Assembly: GCA_037968835.1 (NCBI GenBank)
Contig: JBBKWG010000128.1
Span: 1-36,077, forward strand
Source of the DNA: JBBKWG01 sp037968835
Lineage (GTDB): Bacteria; Pseudomonadota; Alphaproteobacteria; Rhodobacterales; Rhodobacteraceae
DNA: 36,077 nt
Reading direction: 5' to 3'
Part shown: positions 35,454-36,077 of the stretch, in pieces
Numbering within the stretch: the first letter of the stretch is position 1
How the letters are laid out: the number at the start of each line of letters is the position of its first letter
The notes under the pieces: generated by a model
The model's input: only the letters and a program-made list of their open reading frames with translations
Told to the model about the DNA's origin: nothing
Database searches by the model: none
Program-made: the position numbers and the translations under genes

Positions 35454-35470
35454 TGTCAACAACGCTGACA
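35454..35470. promoter_or_regulatory. Inverted repeat TGTCA-N7-TGACA upstream of MarR gene
   Basis: TGTCA (35454-35458) and TGACA (35466-35470) form a perfect inverted repeat with a 7-base spacer, in the 146-base divergent gap between ilvE and the MarR gene. Size and symmetry suit a MarR dimer. The assignment is inferred. Confidence 0.4.
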
Positions 35471-35478
35471 TAAAGTCG

Positions 35479-35492
35479 GCCAAACGTTTGGC
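35479..35492. promoter_or_regulatory. Perfect 14-base palindrome upstream of MarR gene
   Basis: GCCAAACGTTTGGC, 14 bases before the ATG of the MarR gene, without a spacer. At this place a bound protein would block the start of transcription or translation, so it is a candidate autoregulatory operator. Confidence 0.45.
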
Positions 35493-35506
35493 AGCAGGGT
35501 GCAGGT

Positions 35507-36013
35507 ATGGCAGAAGTAACCAGTCGTCCGGGGGGCGAGAATCTCCTCTTCCTGACGGACGACCAGCTTCGCAAGGGAATCGAGGCGATGTTTTTCGCAT
35601 ATCGCGGCTTCACCGCCGATCCCGATCGCATCCTGTCGGAAAAGGGATACGGTCGGGCGCACCACCGTGCTGTGCATTTCATCAATCGCTCGCCGGGCAC
35701 GACTGTGAACAACCTTCTGTCGATCCTCGGAGTAACCAAACAGTCGCTCAATCGCGTGCTTCGCTCACTCATCGAGGATGGGTTGGTGGAAAGCCGCGTC
35801 GGAAAACGCGACAAACGCGAACGGCATCTGTTCCTGACCGATGCAGGCGGGGCGCTGGAGCGCGAGTTGTCGACTGCGCAGCGCGACCGGATGCGGGGCG
35901 CGTTCCGGCAGGCGGGCCCCGAGGCTGTGGCCGGGTTCAAACAGGTGCTGGAGGCTATGATGGATGGTGACATGCGGCGACACTACGCCCGGCTGAAAGA
36001 GACAAACGGATGA
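35507..36013 (+). CDS. MarR-family regulator, PetP-like
   Basis: 168 aa winged helix protein. The HTH lies in TTVNNLLSILGVTKQSLNRVLRSLIEDGLV (about 65-94), the wing in SRVGKRDKRERHLFLTDAG. Its stop overlaps the ATG of a response regulator gene by four bases (ATGA). This MarR-response regulator pairing recalls petP-petR of Rhodobacter capsulatus, which controls the cytochrome bc1 operon. The name is by context and recollection. It should be checked beyond the window end for petABC. Confidence 0.85.
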   Translation: MAEVTSRPGGENLLFLTDDQLRKGIEAMFFAYRGFTADPDRILSEKGYGRAHHRAVHFINRSPGTTVNNLLSILGVTKQSLNRVLRSLIEDGLVESRVGKRDKRERHLFLTDAGGALERELSTAQRDRMRGAFRQAGPEAVAGFKQVLEAMMDGDMRRHYARLKETNG

Positions 36014-36077
36014 CAGATCCCGACGCCCATCTTCTGATCGTCGACGACGACGAGCGCATCCGCACCCTCTTGCAGAA
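36010..36077 (+). CDS. Response regulator, 5' end only (PetR-like)
   Basis: The window ends after 22 codons. The reading MTDPDAHLLIVDDDERIRTL is a receiver-domain start: hydrophobic strand beta 1 and the acidic DDD cluster that binds Mg2+. The ATG overlaps the MarR stop. It is probably an OmpR-type regulator given the PetP/PetR-like context, but the output domain is not in view. Confidence 0.85.
   Translation, partial: MTDPDAHLLIVDDDERIRTLLQ

Overview
The window reads as a chromosomal segment of a marine alphaproteobacterium of the Rhodobacteraceae (Roseobacter group). The reasons are a full-length DddP-type DMSP lyase, an FzlA-like protein, a PetP/PetR-like regulator pair, a three-gene peptide deformylase cluster in front of fmt, GC-rich codon use, and GC-rich intergenic hairpins of a kind often seen in this family. 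This placement is inference from gene content. I see no insertion sequence, prophage, CRISPR array, rRNA or tRNA. Nearly all of it looks like densely packed core genome.

Layout. 1-4456: 3' part of pyrF (cut by the window edge), a small unknown gene, the clpB disaggregase with a clear terminator, and a two-TM protein. 4453-6722: a DUF3445 haem-dependent oxidative N-demethylase-like gene divergent from dddP, with an inverted repeat between them. 6764-13923: smpB, a small K+-channel-like protein, an EamA transporter, dapA, a soluble lytic transglycosylase, dinB with an N-terminal zinc ribbon, and a transglutaminase-like gene. 14024-18194: a second transglutaminase, an SPFH/NfeD membrane pair, a TetR regulator behind an array of four related palindromes, and a PatB/MalY-type aminotransferase. 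18291-20992: three tandem def genes (the third apparently catalytically dead), fmt, and a small GlsB-like membrane protein. 21002-23736 (minus): a tightly coupled operon of DUF3429, methyltransferase, GST, rnhA and a TRIC/UPF0126 protein. 23977-26066: ispH, a membrane-anchored cytochrome c, and a NYN-domain nuclease. 26453-30426: rpoZ, a bifunctional (p)ppGpp enzyme, DUF2062 and mtgA. 30572-36077: fzlA-like, queG, a 57-residue ORF with an internal repeat, an EamA transporter, a hypothetical gene, DUF1294, ilvE, and a petP/petR-like pair whose second member is cut by the window end.

Functional themes are N-terminal Met processing (def x3, fmt), protein quality control and trans-translation (clpB, smpB), stringent response (rpoZ, rsh), cell wall (slt, mtgA, dapA, fzlA-like), and methylated-compound metabolism (dddP, possibly the DUF3445 gene).

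The most interesting items are the degenerate third deformylase, the short unannotated repeat-containing ORF at 32398-32571 with a possible coupled mini-ORF before it, the four-palindrome array upstream of tetR, the dddP/DUF3445 divergent arrangement, and two inverted repeats in front of the MarR gene.
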